From NCBI GenBank assembly GCA_035606235.1, contig DATNFU010000035.1, forward strand, positions 1 to 49,228: DNA of 49,228 nucleotides, written 5' to 3'. Each line of letters opens with the position of its first letter. Positions within the stretch are counted from its first letter, which is position 1. Origin of the DNA: 66-474 sp035606235 (GTDB taxonomy: Bacteria; Pseudomonadota; Gammaproteobacteria; Xanthomonadales; Rhodanobacteraceae). Below, piece by piece: positions 8,576 to 17,704 of the stretch. The notes under the pieces are model-generated. The model had not been told where the DNA came from and did no database searches. It was given only the letters and a program-made list of their open reading frames with translations. The translations under genes and the position numbers were made by a program.

Positions 8576-10342
8576 GTGATCAATCAAACGCGAACCCTGC
8601 TGGTCGTGGCGCTTGTCTTTGTCGCCTGGCTGATGTGGAACCAGTGGCAGCAGGACTACGCGCCGCCCCCGGCCCCGGCCGCCGCGCAATCGGCTGCCGC
8701 ATCGAATGCGCAGAACACTGCCGTTGTAAACGGCGCACCCGGCGAAGTGCCCGCTGCGAACACCCCGGCGCCCACGGGGTCCGCGGCGACACCCGCCGCA
8801 AGCGCGCAAACCACGCAAACCGCGCCTGCCAACAATCCATCAACCGCATCCATTGCGCCGAGGCAATTCATCACGCTCAGCAATGACGTATTGCGGCTGA
8901 CCATCGATCCGCGCGGCGGCAGCGTCGTTGGCGCCGACCTGCTGGCGTATCCCAAACAGGTCAAGGGCGACACTGCGCCGGTGCGTCTGCTCGACAGCGA
9001 CCCGCAGCACCTGTTTGTCGCGCAGGATGGCCTGGTCGGCGCCGACGGCAGTCCGGCGCCGGATCATCTGACACCGTTCATCGCGACCGCGCCTTCCTAC
9101 ACGATGGTCCCCGGCGCGAATCAGGTGACGGCCGAATTAACCTGGCATGATGCTTCCGGCATCAGCGTCGTGAAGCGCTACACGCTCGAGCGCGGCAGCT
9201 ATCTGGTGCAACTCGCGCAGCAGGTTGATAACCGCGGCGCACGCACCTGGAGCGGCAACGCCTACGAGCAGATCGAACGCGTCGAGCCGCCGCCGCCGCC
9301 CAAGCATTTCCTCGAGTTCTACGATCCGGAGCGCTCCAGCTTTCTGGGCGCGGCGTGGTACAGCCCGCAGGACAAGTTCGAGAAACTGGCATTCGACAAA
9401 TACGAGAAGAGCCCGCTGAGCCTGCAGGCGCAAGGCGGCTGGGTGGCGATGATCCAGCATTATTTCTTCGCCGCCTGGATTCCGCCGGTGGCGCAAACCG
9501 ACGAGTTCAGCACCGCCAAGCTCGCGGCGGCGCCCGACAGCGGTGACAAGCCGCGTTATTTGATCCGCGCGCGCGGCCCCGGTGTGAACGTGGCGCCCGG
9601 CAAAAGCATCACCCTCAATGCCAGTTTGTATGTCGGCCCCAAAACGCAGAACACGCTCTCGACCATTGCGCCGGGCCTGGAGCTGACCATCGATTACGGC
9701 ATCTTCACCGTGATCGCGCAGCCGCTGTTCTGGATCCTGTCCAAGTTCCACGCCTTCGTCGGCAACTGGGGCGTGGCGATCATCCTGCTGGTGCTGCTGA
9801 TCAAGGCGCTGTTTTTCAAGCTGACCGAACAGCAGTACAAAGCCGGCGCCAAGATGCGCAAATTGCAGCCGCGCATCGCGGCGCTCAAGGAGCGTTTCGG
9901 CGAGGACAAGCAGAAGCAGCAGAAGGCGATGATGGAGCTGTACCAGAAGGAGAAGGTCAATCCGCTGGCCGGCTGCCTGCCCTCGCTGGTGCAGATTCCG
10001 GTGTTCTTCGCGCTGTACTACGTGTTGATGTACAGCGTCGAGTTGCGCCATGCGCCGTTCTTCGGCTGGATCCAGGATCTGTCCGCGCCCGATCCGTATT
10101 TCATCCTGCCGGCGCTGTACACGCTGACGATGATCGCCACCCAGTTCCTGACGCCGACCGCGGGCATGGACCCGACCCAGGCGAAGATCATGAAGGTGAT
10201 GCCGATTATCTTCGCGGTGATGTTCGCGTTCTTCCCGGCCGGTCTCACCCTGTATTACGTGATCAACGGACTGACCAGCGTGATCCAGCAGTGGGTGATC
10301 ACGCGTCGCATCGAGCAGGCGGACGCGCGCGCGCGCGCGTGA
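8576..10342 (+). CDS. yidC: Membrane protein insertase YidC
   Basis: 588 aa. It inserts and folds inner-membrane proteins, alone or with SecYEG; the ATP synthase c subunit encoded 6.5 kb downstream is a classic YidC client. The start is GTG (MINQTRTLLVVALVFVAWLMW), giving the first transmembrane helix at about residues 7-21. A long Ala/Pro-rich spacer follows, then the periplasmic beta domain (about 90-370). The conserved C-terminal insertase core starts near residue 385 (ILSKFHAFVGNWGVAIILL) and carries the charged cytoplasmic hairpin KMRKLQPRIAALKERFG and the remaining helices. The extreme 3' end is a run of CG dinucleotides encoding ARARA. Confidence 0.96.
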   Translation: MINQTRTLLVVALVFVAWLMWNQWQQDYAPPPAPAAAQSAAASNAQNTAVVNGAPGEVPAANTPAPTGSAATPAASAQTTQTAPANNPSTASIAPRQFITLSNDVLRLTIDPRGGSVVGADLLAYPKQVKGDTAPVRLLDSDPQHLFVAQDGLVGADGSPAPDHLTPFIATAPSYTMVPGANQVTAELTWHDASGISVVKRYTLERGSYLVQLAQQVDNRGARTWSGNAYEQIERVEPPPPPKHFLEFYDPERSSFLGAAWYSPQDKFEKLAFDKYEKSPLSLQAQGGWVAMIQHYFFAAWIPPVAQTDEFSTAKLAAAPDSGDKPRYLIRARGPGVNVAPGKSITLNASLYVGPKTQNTLSTIAPGLELTIDYGIFTVIAQPLFWILSKFHAFVGNWGVAIILLVLLIKALFFKLTEQQYKAGAKMRKLQPRIAALKERFGEDKQKQQKAMMELYQKEKVNPLAGCLPSLVQIPVFFALYYVLMYSVELRHAPFFGWIQDLSAPDPYFILPALYTLTMIATQFLTPTAGMDPTQAKIMKVMPIIFAVMFAFFPAGLTLYYVINGLTSVIQQWVITRRIEQADARARA

Positions 10343-10352
10343 GCATCTGGCG

Positions 10353-11699
10353 GTGGATGCCGCAACCGACACCATTGTCGCGATAGCCACGCCGCCGGGC
10401 AGCGGCGGCATTGGCGTGCTGCGCGTGTCGGGGCCGCTGGCAGCCAAGATTGCGCAAGCGCTGGCGGGCGAGTTGCCGTCGCCGCGCCGCGCGCGGCTCG
10501 CATCCCTGCGCGACGAACACGGTGCGCTGATCGATCGGGCGCTGCTGCTGTATTTCGAAGCACCGCATTCGTTTACCGGCGAGCACGTGCTCGAGATCCA
10601 CGCGCATGGTGCACCGGTGGTGCTGGACGCGTTGCGCCGACACGTATGCGCGCTCGGCGCACGCCCGGCACGCGCGGGCGAATTTTCCGAGCGCGCGTTT
10701 CTCAATGGCAAGCTCGATCTTGTGCAAGCCGAGGCGATCGCCGATCTGATCGCCTCGAAATCGCAAGCGCAGGCGCGCGCCGCATCGCGATCCCTGCAGG
10801 GCGAATTCTCGACCCGCGTGCAGGCGCTGCTGCATGCATTGATCGAAGTGCGGGCGCAGATCGAAGCCGCGATCGATTTCCCCGAAGAGGAGATCGATTT
10901 CCTCTCCGATCCGGCATTGCGATCGCGCCTGGACGGCGTGTGTGAGCAGATGCATTCGCTGCTCGACCAAGCCCGCCGGGGGGTGCGCCTCACCGATGGG
11001 CTGCACGTGGCCATCGTCGGCAGGCCCAATGTCGGCAAGTCGAGCTTGTTGAACGCGTTGGCTGCCGATGAGCGCGCGATCGTGGCGGAAATCCCTGGTA
11101 CCACGCGCGACGTGCTGCGCGAGGAAGTGCGTATCGATGAAGTCACGCTCACCCTTGCCGATACGGCGGGTTTGCGCGAATCGATGGAACCGATCGAGAG
11201 CGAAGGCATTCGCCGTGCCCGCGCAGAGCTGGTGCGCGCCGATGTCGCGCTGCTGGTCACCGAGGCGGCGGACATGGAGGTCGATCTTGCGTTGCTGCAA
11301 GAAGTGCCGCCTTCCGTGTCGCGGCTGATCGTGATCAACAAAATTGATCTGCAAGATGCGCGGCCTTCGCGCGGCACGCGCGCCGGAATCGAAATGATCG
11401 CGCTCTCGGCCCGAACCGGTGCGGGGCTCGATCTCTTGCGCTCGGCACTGAAGCAACTCGCCGGTGGCAACGATGCCGAGCAGGGCGCGTTCAGCGCGCG
11501 CGCGCGCCATGTGCTGGCGCTGGAATGCGCACGGCGGCACGTCGATGCTGCCATCGACGTGCTGCGCACCAGCCGCGCCGGCGAACTCGCCGCCGAAGAA
11601 CTGCGCCAGGCCCAGCGGCACCTGGGTGAAATCACCGGGGAATTTTCTACGGAAGATCTGCTGGGCGCGATTTTCTCCACCTTCTGCATTGGGAAATGA
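10353..11699 (+). CDS. mnmE: tRNA modification GTPase MnmE
   Basis: 448 aa, the usual length. With MnmG it makes the 5-carboxymethylaminomethyl modification on wobble uridine 34 of certain tRNAs. The N-terminal domain has GIGVLRVSG. The inserted G domain shows G1 GRPNVGKSS (223-231), the PGTTRD switch I motif, G3 DTAG and G4 NKID. The C-terminus ends FCIGK with the functional cysteine. The start is GTG, 10 bp after yidC, so translation is probably coupled. Also known as trmE or thdF; this yidC-mnmE order is common near origins. Confidence 0.97.
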   Translation: MDAATDTIVAIATPPGSGGIGVLRVSGPLAAKIAQALAGELPSPRRARLASLRDEHGALIDRALLLYFEAPHSFTGEHVLEIHAHGAPVVLDALRRHVCALGARPARAGEFSERAFLNGKLDLVQAEAIADLIASKSQAQARAASRSLQGEFSTRVQALLHALIEVRAQIEAAIDFPEEEIDFLSDPALRSRLDGVCEQMHSLLDQARRGVRLTDGLHVAIVGRPNVGKSSLLNALAADERAIVAEIPGTTRDVLREEVRIDEVTLTLADTAGLRESMEPIESEGIRRARAELVRADVALLVTEAADMEVDLALLQEVPPSVSRLIVINKIDLQDARPSRGTRAGIEMIALSARTGAGLDLLRSALKQLAGGNDAEQGAFSARARHVLALECARRHVDAAIDVLRTSRAGELAAEELRQAQRHLGEITGEFSTEDLLGAIFSTFCIGK

Positions 11700-11809
11700 C
11701 GGCCAGGACGTCGTCATCCCGTACATGGATAACCGCTGATGCGGCATCCACCTTGCGCGCTGACCAATGCGTCCCCATGCAGGGCGAAGCAGGCATGGAG
11801 GAGCGTCCC

Positions 11810-12499
11810 ATGATCGATTTCTATTTTTGGCCCACTCCGAACGGCTACAAGATCGCGCTGTTCCTGGAAGAAGCCGGCTTGCAGCATACGGTCAAGGCCG
11901 TTGATATCGGCAGGGGCGAGCAATTCGAGCCGGCATTCCTGGCGATCTCTCCCAACAACAAGATGCCGGCGATCGTGGATCGCGCGCCTGCCGATGGCGG
12001 TGATGCCGTCAGCGTGTTCGAATCCGGTGCGATCCTTTTGTATCTTGCCGGCAAGTCCGGACGCTTCATCCCCGCCGATCCACGCGTGCGCATGCAATGC
12101 ATCGAATGGTTGTTCTGGCAGATGGCTGGCCTGGGGCCCATGACCGGGCAATACGGTCACTTCCACACCTATGCGCCCGAGCCGATCCCCTACGCGATGG
12201 AGCGTTACAAGAACGAAGCGGAGCGCCTGCTGGGCGTGCTGGACAAGCGCTTGCAAGGTCGTGCATTCGTCGCGGGCGATGAGTACACCATTGCGGACAT
12301 GGCTTGTTATCCGTGGATCGACCCGTACTCCAAAGCACCGCTCGACCTTGCGCCATTCGCGAATGTGCGGCGCTGGCGTACCGCGATCGCGAAGCGGCCA
12401 GCCACGCAACGCGCCTATGCGCGCGGCGAATCATTGCGGCGCAGCGAACCCATGTCCGAAGCCGAACGCAAGATCCTTTTCGGGCAGCGTGCGCGTTGA
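11810..12499 (+). CDS. yfcG: YfcG-like glutathione transferase
   Basis: 229 aa. Start MIDFYFWPTPNGYK, with GGAGGAG 8 nt upstream. The N-terminal thioredoxin fold keeps T9 and N11 in PTPNG, the residues that replace the usual cysteine or serine in E. coli YfcG, a disulfide-bond oxidoreductase that uses GSH or GSSG. The FESGAILLYLA and SPNNKMPAIVD segments form the glutathione site. The C-terminal helical domain is complete (FVAGDEYTIADMACYPWI). Identity along the whole length appears high, so the assignment to the YfcG/YghU group is firm, but the physiological substrate is unknown. It lies 110 bp after mnmE, probably a separate unit. Confidence 0.88.
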   Translation: MIDFYFWPTPNGYKIALFLEEAGLQHTVKAVDIGRGEQFEPAFLAISPNNKMPAIVDRAPADGGDAVSVFESGAILLYLAGKSGRFIPADPRVRMQCIEWLFWQMAGLGPMTGQYGHFHTYAPEPIPYAMERYKNEAERLLGVLDKRLQGRAFVAGDEYTIADMACYPWIDPYSKAPLDLAPFANVRRWRTAIAKRPATQRAYARGESLRRSEPMSEAERKILFGQRAR

Positions 12500-12559
12500 A
12501 AGACTGGCGCGCGGATGCGTATCACGCTTGAATAAGCGCTTCCTTCGGGGGAAGCGACG

Positions 12560-14851
12560 ATGCGCCTTTCGACTTTACACTGCGGCCTTGTCTTGCTGAC
12601 GGCCATCGCGATGGCAAGCGCTCCTGCCGCGCGCGCGGAACAATTGACGATCGATCGCATCTTCTCCGACCCGGGCCTGAGCGGACCGGCGCCGCGCGGT
12701 TTGCAGATCGCGCCGGATGGTTCGCGGGTCACTTTCCTGCGCGGCAAGCCCAGCGATCAGAATCAGCTCGACTTGTGGGAATACAACCTGAAGGATCACG
12801 CCACCCGCTTGCTGGTGGATTCCAAAACACTGGAACCCGGCGGCGAGCACCTGTCCGACGCGGAGAAGGCACGCCGCGAACGCGCGCGTATCGCCGGCTT
12901 GCACGGAATCGTCGATTACCAGTGGGCGCCAGACAGTTCCCGATTGCTGATTCCGGTCAACGGCGATCTGTATCTGTACGATCTCGCGAGCAAACAGGTG
13001 CGCCGACTTACTCGGGACGCCGGCGCGCTCGATCCGAAAATTTCGCCCAAGGGCCACTACGCTTCATTCGTTCGCGAACAGAACCTTTACGTCATCGACC
13101 TTGCCGATGGCAAGCAGACGCAGCTGACCCACGACGGCAAAGGCAATGTCCATAACGGCGAAGCGGAGTTCGTCGCGCAGGAAGAAATGGATCGTCGCAC
13201 CGGCTACTGGTGGGCGCCGGATGATTCGCTGATCGCGTTCGAGCGTTACGACGACGCGCGCGTGCCGGTGGTGCGGCGCTTCGAGGTGTATCCCGACCGC
13301 ACCGATGTGGTCGAGCAGCACTACCCCGCCGCGGGCGATTCGAACGTGCGGGTCAAACTCGGCTTGATCGCACCCAATGGTGGTGACGCGCGCTGGATTG
13401 ACCTCGGCAAAAATCCGGACATCTATCTGGTGCGTGTGGACTGGCTGCCGGATGCGAGGCGGCTTTCCTATCAACGCATGCAGCGCAGCCAGCGGCACCT
13501 CGATTTGCAATTGGTGGACGTGGCCACGCTGGCACAGCGCACGCTGCTTACGGAAACCTCCAGGACCTGGATCAACCTCAACAACGATCTGCGGTTTTTG
13601 AAAAATCGGCCGGCGTTCGTGTGGGGGAGCGAGCGCAGCGGCTGGCATCATCTGTATCTCTACAATCTGGATGGCAAGCTCGAACACCCGATCAGCGCCG
13701 GCGAATGGAATCTGGATGGCGTGCTGGCGCTGGATGAAAAGCCGGGGCTTGTGTATGTGTCATCCAACAAGGATGCGGTGCCCGACAAGCAGATTTACGC
13801 GCTGAAGCTGGATGGCTCAGACGCGCAGCATCCGCGCCGCATCAGCGAGCGCGATGGCTGGCACGAGGCGCACTTCGCCGACAACGCGTCGCTGTATGTC
13901 GATGCGTTTTCCAATCCGGCCACGCCGCCGCAGGTCAGCGTGAACAAGGCCGACGGCAGCTTCGTTGCCTGGATCGAACAGAACAAGCTGGATGCAAAAC
14001 ACCCGTACTGGGCCTATCGCGATGCGCACGTGTCGCCGGTGTTTGGCACCTTGAAAGCCGATGACGGACAACTCCTGTACTACCGGATGTACCAGCCGCT
14101 GCACTTCGACGCCGCCAAGAAATACCCGGTGATGCTGCATTTCTATGGTGGCCCGACCGCGCAAATGGCGACGCGCGCGTGGCCGGATCTGTTCGACGAG
14201 TACATGGCGCAGCATGGCTTTGTGGTGTTCACGCTGGACAACCGCGGCATGGCGCGGCGCGGACGCGCCTTCTCCGATCCGATCTACCAGCAGCTCGGCG
14301 ATGTGGAAGTCGCCGATCAGCGTGCCGGCATCGCCTGGCTCAAGTCGCAGCCGTGGGTGGATGCCGCGCACATCGGCACATTCGGCTGGAGCTACGGCGG
14401 TTATCTCAGCACGATGCTGCTGGCCAAGGATTCCAGCGACCTGGCCGGCGGCGTTGCAGTGGCGCCGGTCACCGATTGGCGCCTGTATGATACTTATTAC
14501 ACCGAGCGCTATCTGGGGTTGCCGCGCGACAACGATGGCGGCTATACCCGCAGCGCGGTGTTCGCCTGGCTGGATGGCCTGACTTCGCCGCTGCTGCTGA
14601 TCCACGGCATGGCCGACGACAACGTGCTGTTCCTCAACTCGACCAAGTTGATGGCTGCGCTGCAACAGCGTGGCACGCAATTCCAGTTGATGACCTATCC
14701 CGGCGGCAAGCACGGCCTGTCGACACCGGAAATGAAAAAGCACGCGTTCACCGCGATTGCGGATTTCTTCGAGCACATGGTCGCGGGCCAGGGCGGAGCG
14801 TCATGTGTAGTGCCATCGAAGGCTGCAGCGAAACCAGAAAATAAGCGGTGA
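12560..14851 (+). CDS. Secreted S9 (DPP-IV-like) serine peptidase
   Basis: 763 aa. Signal peptide about 1-26 ending ARA, so the enzyme is probably periplasmic. The N-terminal part is the eight-blade DPP-IV propeller, including the double-Glu region around EAEFVAQEEMDRRTGYWWAP that in this family holds the substrate amino terminus. The C-terminal alpha/beta hydrolase has the full triad: S611 in GWSYGG, D686 in HGMADDN and H718 in GGKHG; the spacing resembles human DPP4. Such enzymes release dipeptides from peptide N-termini, usually after Pro or Ala. GGGGGAAG precedes the start. It stands alone between the GST gene and a convergent MAPEG gene. Confidence 0.93.
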   Translation: MRLSTLHCGLVLLTAIAMASAPAARAEQLTIDRIFSDPGLSGPAPRGLQIAPDGSRVTFLRGKPSDQNQLDLWEYNLKDHATRLLVDSKTLEPGGEHLSDAEKARRERARIAGLHGIVDYQWAPDSSRLLIPVNGDLYLYDLASKQVRRLTRDAGALDPKISPKGHYASFVREQNLYVIDLADGKQTQLTHDGKGNVHNGEAEFVAQEEMDRRTGYWWAPDDSLIAFERYDDARVPVVRRFEVYPDRTDVVEQHYPAAGDSNVRVKLGLIAPNGGDARWIDLGKNPDIYLVRVDWLPDARRLSYQRMQRSQRHLDLQLVDVATLAQRTLLTETSRTWINLNNDLRFLKNRPAFVWGSERSGWHHLYLYNLDGKLEHPISAGEWNLDGVLALDEKPGLVYVSSNKDAVPDKQIYALKLDGSDAQHPRRISERDGWHEAHFADNASLYVDAFSNPATPPQVSVNKADGSFVAWIEQNKLDAKHPYWAYRDAHVSPVFGTLKADDGQLLYYRMYQPLHFDAAKKYPVMLHFYGGPTAQMATRAWPDLFDEYMAQHGFVVFTLDNRGMARRGRAFSDPIYQQLGDVEVADQRAGIAWLKSQPWVDAAHIGTFGWSYGGYLSTMLLAKDSSDLAGGVAVAPVTDWRLYDTYYTERYLGLPRDNDGGYTRSAVFAWLDGLTSPLLLIHGMADDNVLFLNSTKLMAALQQRGTQFQLMTYPGGKHGLSTPEMKKHAFTAIADFFEHMVAGQGGASCVVPSKAAAKPENKR

Positions 14852-15028
14852 GCAGCCAGCGCGGCGGAAATCGGCAGCGGTGAAGAGCATCTTGTCCGCG
14901 AGGAACGCAAACACGCGAAGAAGAATGGATTGATGTTCGCGTGCATCGCGGACAGTGCCTGCTGTTCTGGCGGACCCCGCGAATACTTCCATCGCAGCCG
15001 GATGCCGCGCGGCGGAATCCGGGCCGCA

Positions 15029-15418
15029 TCAAGCCGCAATCGCGAACAGCGCCACGCAACACAGGAACCCCAATGTCCATACCGCGCTGCGCAGACTCGC
15101 GCGATCGGCGATGTAGAGCGCGCCGTAGAGCAGGCGCCAGCCGATGAACAGCAGTGCCAGAATATTGGTCCATGCTTGCGGCGCGCTGCGGAACTCGGCC
15201 AACAGCACGGCGATGCCGAACAGCGGGAACACCTCGATCCCGTTCTGGTGCGCCCAGTGCGCGCGGGCACGCCAGCCATTCAAGCCGGCTTGGAACTTGC
15301 GCGGTGCGTGATTGTTGTAGTCGCGCCCGTGGGCGCCAAACTTGGCGATCCCGGTGAACAGCAGCGGGATCAGCGCGGCGGCAAGGATGCACCAGTCGGC
15401 TAGGCTCAGATGATTCAC
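15029..15418 (-). CDS. MAPEG-family membrane protein
   Basis: 129 aa from a GTG start with a strong AAGGAG site 7 nt upstream; a longer upstream extension of the frame has no membrane or family features. About four hydrophobic helices are visible (starting ILAAALIPLLFTGIAKFG). The segment RARAHWAHQNGIEVFPLFGIA matches the MAPEG pattern in which Arg, Asn, Glu and Pro are conserved around the glutathione site. MAPEG proteins include microsomal glutathione transferases, but bacterial members are mostly uncharacterised. Transcribed toward the peptidase gene, away from atpI. Confidence 0.75.
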   Translation of the reverse strand: MNHLSLADWCILAAALIPLLFTGIAKFGAHGRDYNNHAPRKFQAGLNGWRARAHWAHQNGIEVFPLFGIAVLLAEFRSAPQAWTNILALLFIGWRLLYGALYIADRASLRSAVWTLGFLCCVALFAIAA

Positions 15419-15496
15419 GCGCGGACTCCTTCTGGATGCGCCATCTTCGCCGATCCTGTCATCGCCGTAACCGGCTGAAAAAAGGGCGAGTTCCGC

Positions 15497-15526
15497 TTGC
15501 GGCGGTGCAGCGGGCGCTGCTATCAT
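15497..15526 (+). promoter_or_regulatory. Candidate promoter of the atp operon
   Basis: TTGCGG (15497-15502), 18 bp spacer, TATCAT (15521-15526), about 50 bp before atpI. The -10 matches 5 of 6 consensus bases. Inference from sequence. Confidence 0.45.
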
Positions 15527-15575
15527 TTTCAGGCTCGGCCGCGAGGTTTTTGCGGCAGCGGGTCGGTAGCCAGAC

Positions 15576-15944
15576 GTGTACAACTCCATAGCCGCCGGTC
15601 GCCGGCTTGCGATGCGGGTGGTCGCGCTGCAATTGGCCGTGACGACCATCATCGGATTGCTGTTTCTGGTGCAGGGATTCGCCTCCGCAATTGCCGCCTG
15701 GTGCGGCGGATTGGTTGTGGTGATCGGCACGGCGCTGTTGGCGTTGCGCGTATTTGCACCACCGCTGGCTGGTCCTGGGGCTACCCTGGGGCGCTTCGCG
15801 GTCGGAATGTTGTTGAAATGGGTGATCGTGCTGGGCGGGTTTTACCTGATCCTGGCCCAGTGGCAACTGCCACCCGTGCCTGCGTTGTCGGGATTCGGCG
15901 TGGCGCTCGCGGTCAACCTGGTTGCATTGAAATTCAAGCAGTGA
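15576..15944 (+). CDS. atpI: ATP synthase subunit I
   Basis: 122 aa with four hydrophobic helices. AtpI is a non-essential membrane protein thought to help assemble the c ring and possibly import magnesium. The start is GTG at 15576; an ATG 12 codons later is an alternative, but the longer N-terminus resembles other AtpI proteins in having about ten polar residues before the first helix. Its place as first gene of the atp operon supports the call, since the sequence itself is weakly conserved. Confidence 0.85.
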   Translation: MYNSIAAGRRLAMRVVALQLAVTTIIGLLFLVQGFASAIAAWCGGLVVVIGTALLALRVFAPPLAGPGATLGRFAVGMLLKWVIVLGGFYLILAQWQLPPVPALSGFGVALAVNLVALKFKQ

Positions 15945-16044
15945 GAGCGGATGCCGGCTGCAGTCCGGCTGCGCGGAATCCAATTGAAGGCGTCTTCGTG
16001 ACGACTTCGTCTGTTGCGTTGAGAGTGGAACTGAGGACCCTTGC

Positions 16045-16836
16045 GTGAGCACCGAGTCTGGCGGCATTACGGAATACATCCAGCATCACCTGACCTTCTG
16101 GAGCACGCCCGTTCATGTGGGCGGGTTCTCGGACAGCGTGCATGCGGATACCCTGATTGTGTCGGTGATCCTCGGCGCGTTGTTCCTGTTCTGGTTCTGG
16201 TGGTACGCGCGCAAGGCCACTTCCGGCGTACCCAGCAAGGGTCAGGCTTTCGTAGAGCTGGCAATCGAGTTCGTGGACGGGCAGGTCAAAGACTCCTTCC
16301 ATGGTGATCGCCGCTTCATCGCGCCGCTGGCGCTGACCGTCGGCGGCTGGGTGCTGTTCATGAGTTTGATGGACCTGCTGCCCGTGGACGCGATCCCTTC
16401 CCTGGTGGAGGCGACGGGCCCCGCTCATTTTCGTCCGGTACCGACCGCCGACCCCTACACCACGTTCGCGATGTCGCTGACGGTGTTCGCACTGATCATC
16501 TTCTACAGTTTCAAGGCCAAGGGCCTGGGTTATTTCAAGGAGCTGCTCACGGTGCCGTTCGGGATCTGGCTGTTCCCGTTCAACGTGCTGCTGAACCTGA
16601 TCGAGTTGATCGCCAAGCCGATCTCGCTGGCGATGCGTCTGTTTGGCAACATCTATGCGGGCGAACTGGTGTTCATGCTGGTCGCCGGGCTGTTCAGCAG
16701 CTGGATTTTCTTTCCGCTGGGCGTAATCGGCTATGCCGTCTGGAACATTTTCGAGATTCTGATCATCCTGATCCAGGCCTTCATCTTCATGTTCCTCACC
16801 GTCGTTTACATCTCGATGGCCCAGGATTCGCACTGA
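16045..16836 (+). CDS. atpB: ATP synthase F0 subunit a
   Basis: 263 aa integral membrane protein forming the two proton half-channels against the c ring. The essential arginine is R198 in SLAMRLFGNIYAGE. Several helices follow, and the C-terminal LIQAFIFMFLTVVYISMA motif is conserved. GTG start with GAGGA upstream. It lies 100 bp after atpI, a wider gap than usual. Confidence 0.97.
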   Translation: MSTESGGITEYIQHHLTFWSTPVHVGGFSDSVHADTLIVSVILGALFLFWFWWYARKATSGVPSKGQAFVELAIEFVDGQVKDSFHGDRRFIAPLALTVGGWVLFMSLMDLLPVDAIPSLVEATGPAHFRPVPTADPYTTFAMSLTVFALIIFYSFKAKGLGYFKELLTVPFGIWLFPFNVLLNLIELIAKPISLAMRLFGNIYAGELVFMLVAGLFSSWIFFPLGVIGYAVWNIFEILIILIQAFIFMFLTVVYISMAQDSH

Positions 16837-16900
16837 GAGAGCTGTCTGCTCGTTATTTGTTTTCGTACCACCACACTCAAGTTCACCGGGAGAGATTCAC

Positions 16901-17197
16901 ATGCCACAGTTGATCGCACTCATCCAGGCCAACATGGCGATTGGCCTCGGCCTGATCATCGGTCTGGGCGCGCTCGGCGCCTGCATCGGTATCGGCATCA
17001 TGGGTTCGAAATTCCTCGAATCCGCCGCGCGCCAGCCGGAGTTGATGCCCATGCTGCAGGGCCGCATGTTCCTGCTGGTCGGCCTGATCGACGCCGACTT
17101 CCTGATCGGCGTGGCGCTCGCGATGTACTTCGCATTCGCCAATCCGCTGCTGGCCAAGATTCTTGCCGGTGCCGCCACCGCTGCGACCGGCGGCTGA
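16901..17197 (+). CDS. atpE: ATP synthase F0 subunit c
   Basis: 98 aa hairpin of two helices that oligomerises into the rotor ring. The glycine-rich first helix (GALGACIGIGIMG), the polar loop ARQPE and the second helix are clear. The proton-carrying carboxylate is D64 in GLIDADFLIG, aligned with E. coli D61. An additional aspartate, D66, sits two residues on, inside the same helix; the E. coli protein has isoleucine there. The chain is longer than E. coli AtpE (79 aa) at both ends, with an Ala/Gly-rich C-terminal tail. Confidence 0.96.
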   Translation: MPQLIALIQANMAIGLGLIIGLGALGACIGIGIMGSKFLESAARQPELMPMLQGRMFLLVGLIDADFLIGVALAMYFAFANPLLAKILAGAATAATGG

Positions 17198-17230
17198 GCA
17201 CGACCGACTATTTGAACAGGTAACGCGGCG

Positions 17231-17704
17231 ATGGAAATCAATCCAAGCACTCTGATCGGCGAAATCATCGCGTTCGCGATCATGATTGCGGTGACGGTCA
17301 AGTTCATCTGGCCGCCGCTGATGAACGCGATCGAGGAACGCCAGCGCAAGATCGCCGAAGGCTTGAACGCGGCCGATCGCGCGCACAAGGAGCTTGCCGA
17401 TGCCGACGCGCGTGCCGCCGAGGAAGTGAAGCGCGCCCGAGCCGAAGCCGCGGTGATTATCGAGCGCGCCAGTCAACAGGCCACCCAGATCGTGGACAAG
17501 GCACGCGGTGATGCGTTGCTCGAGGCGGCCAAGGTCAAGGCGACCGCGCAGGCGGACATCGACAACATGGCGCACCGCGCGCGCGGGGAGTTGCGCGGCC
17601 AGGTGGCGCAGCTCGCGATTGCCGGCGCGGAGAAGATTCTGAAGCGCGAGATCAATGCCGACGCGCACAAGGCGTTGATCGAACAGCTGGTCGCGGAAAT
17701 CTGA
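17231..17704 (+). CDS. atpF: ATP synthase F0 subunit b
   Basis: 157 aa (E. coli 156). One N-terminal membrane helix (LIGEIIAFAIMIAVTVKFIW) is followed by a long charged, Ala-rich helix that dimerises into the peripheral stalk linking F0 to F1. Its TGA stop shares one base with the ATG of atpH (TGATG), implying coupled translation. Confidence 0.97.
   Translation: MEINPSTLIGEIIAFAIMIAVTVKFIWPPLMNAIEERQRKIAEGLNAADRAHKELADADARAAEEVKRARAEAAVIIERASQQATQIVDKARGDALLEAAKVKATAQADIDNMAHRARGELRGQVAQLAIAGAEKILKREINADAHKALIEQLVAEI

Noticed and set aside
9137..11689. 850-codon open frame on the minus strand across yidC and mnmE
   Set aside because: It lies opposite two well-supported genes, has Ser/Arg-rich then Gln/His/Arg-rich composition, and no start signal. 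It is an effect of high GC at third codon positions.
14852..15028. Sequence with GTCCGCGAGGAACGC and CACGCGAAGAAG words in the gap after the S9 peptidase gene
   Set aside because: It resembles dispersed intergenic phrases seen in some proteobacteria, but only one copy is present here and no structure is clear, so I did not call a repeat.
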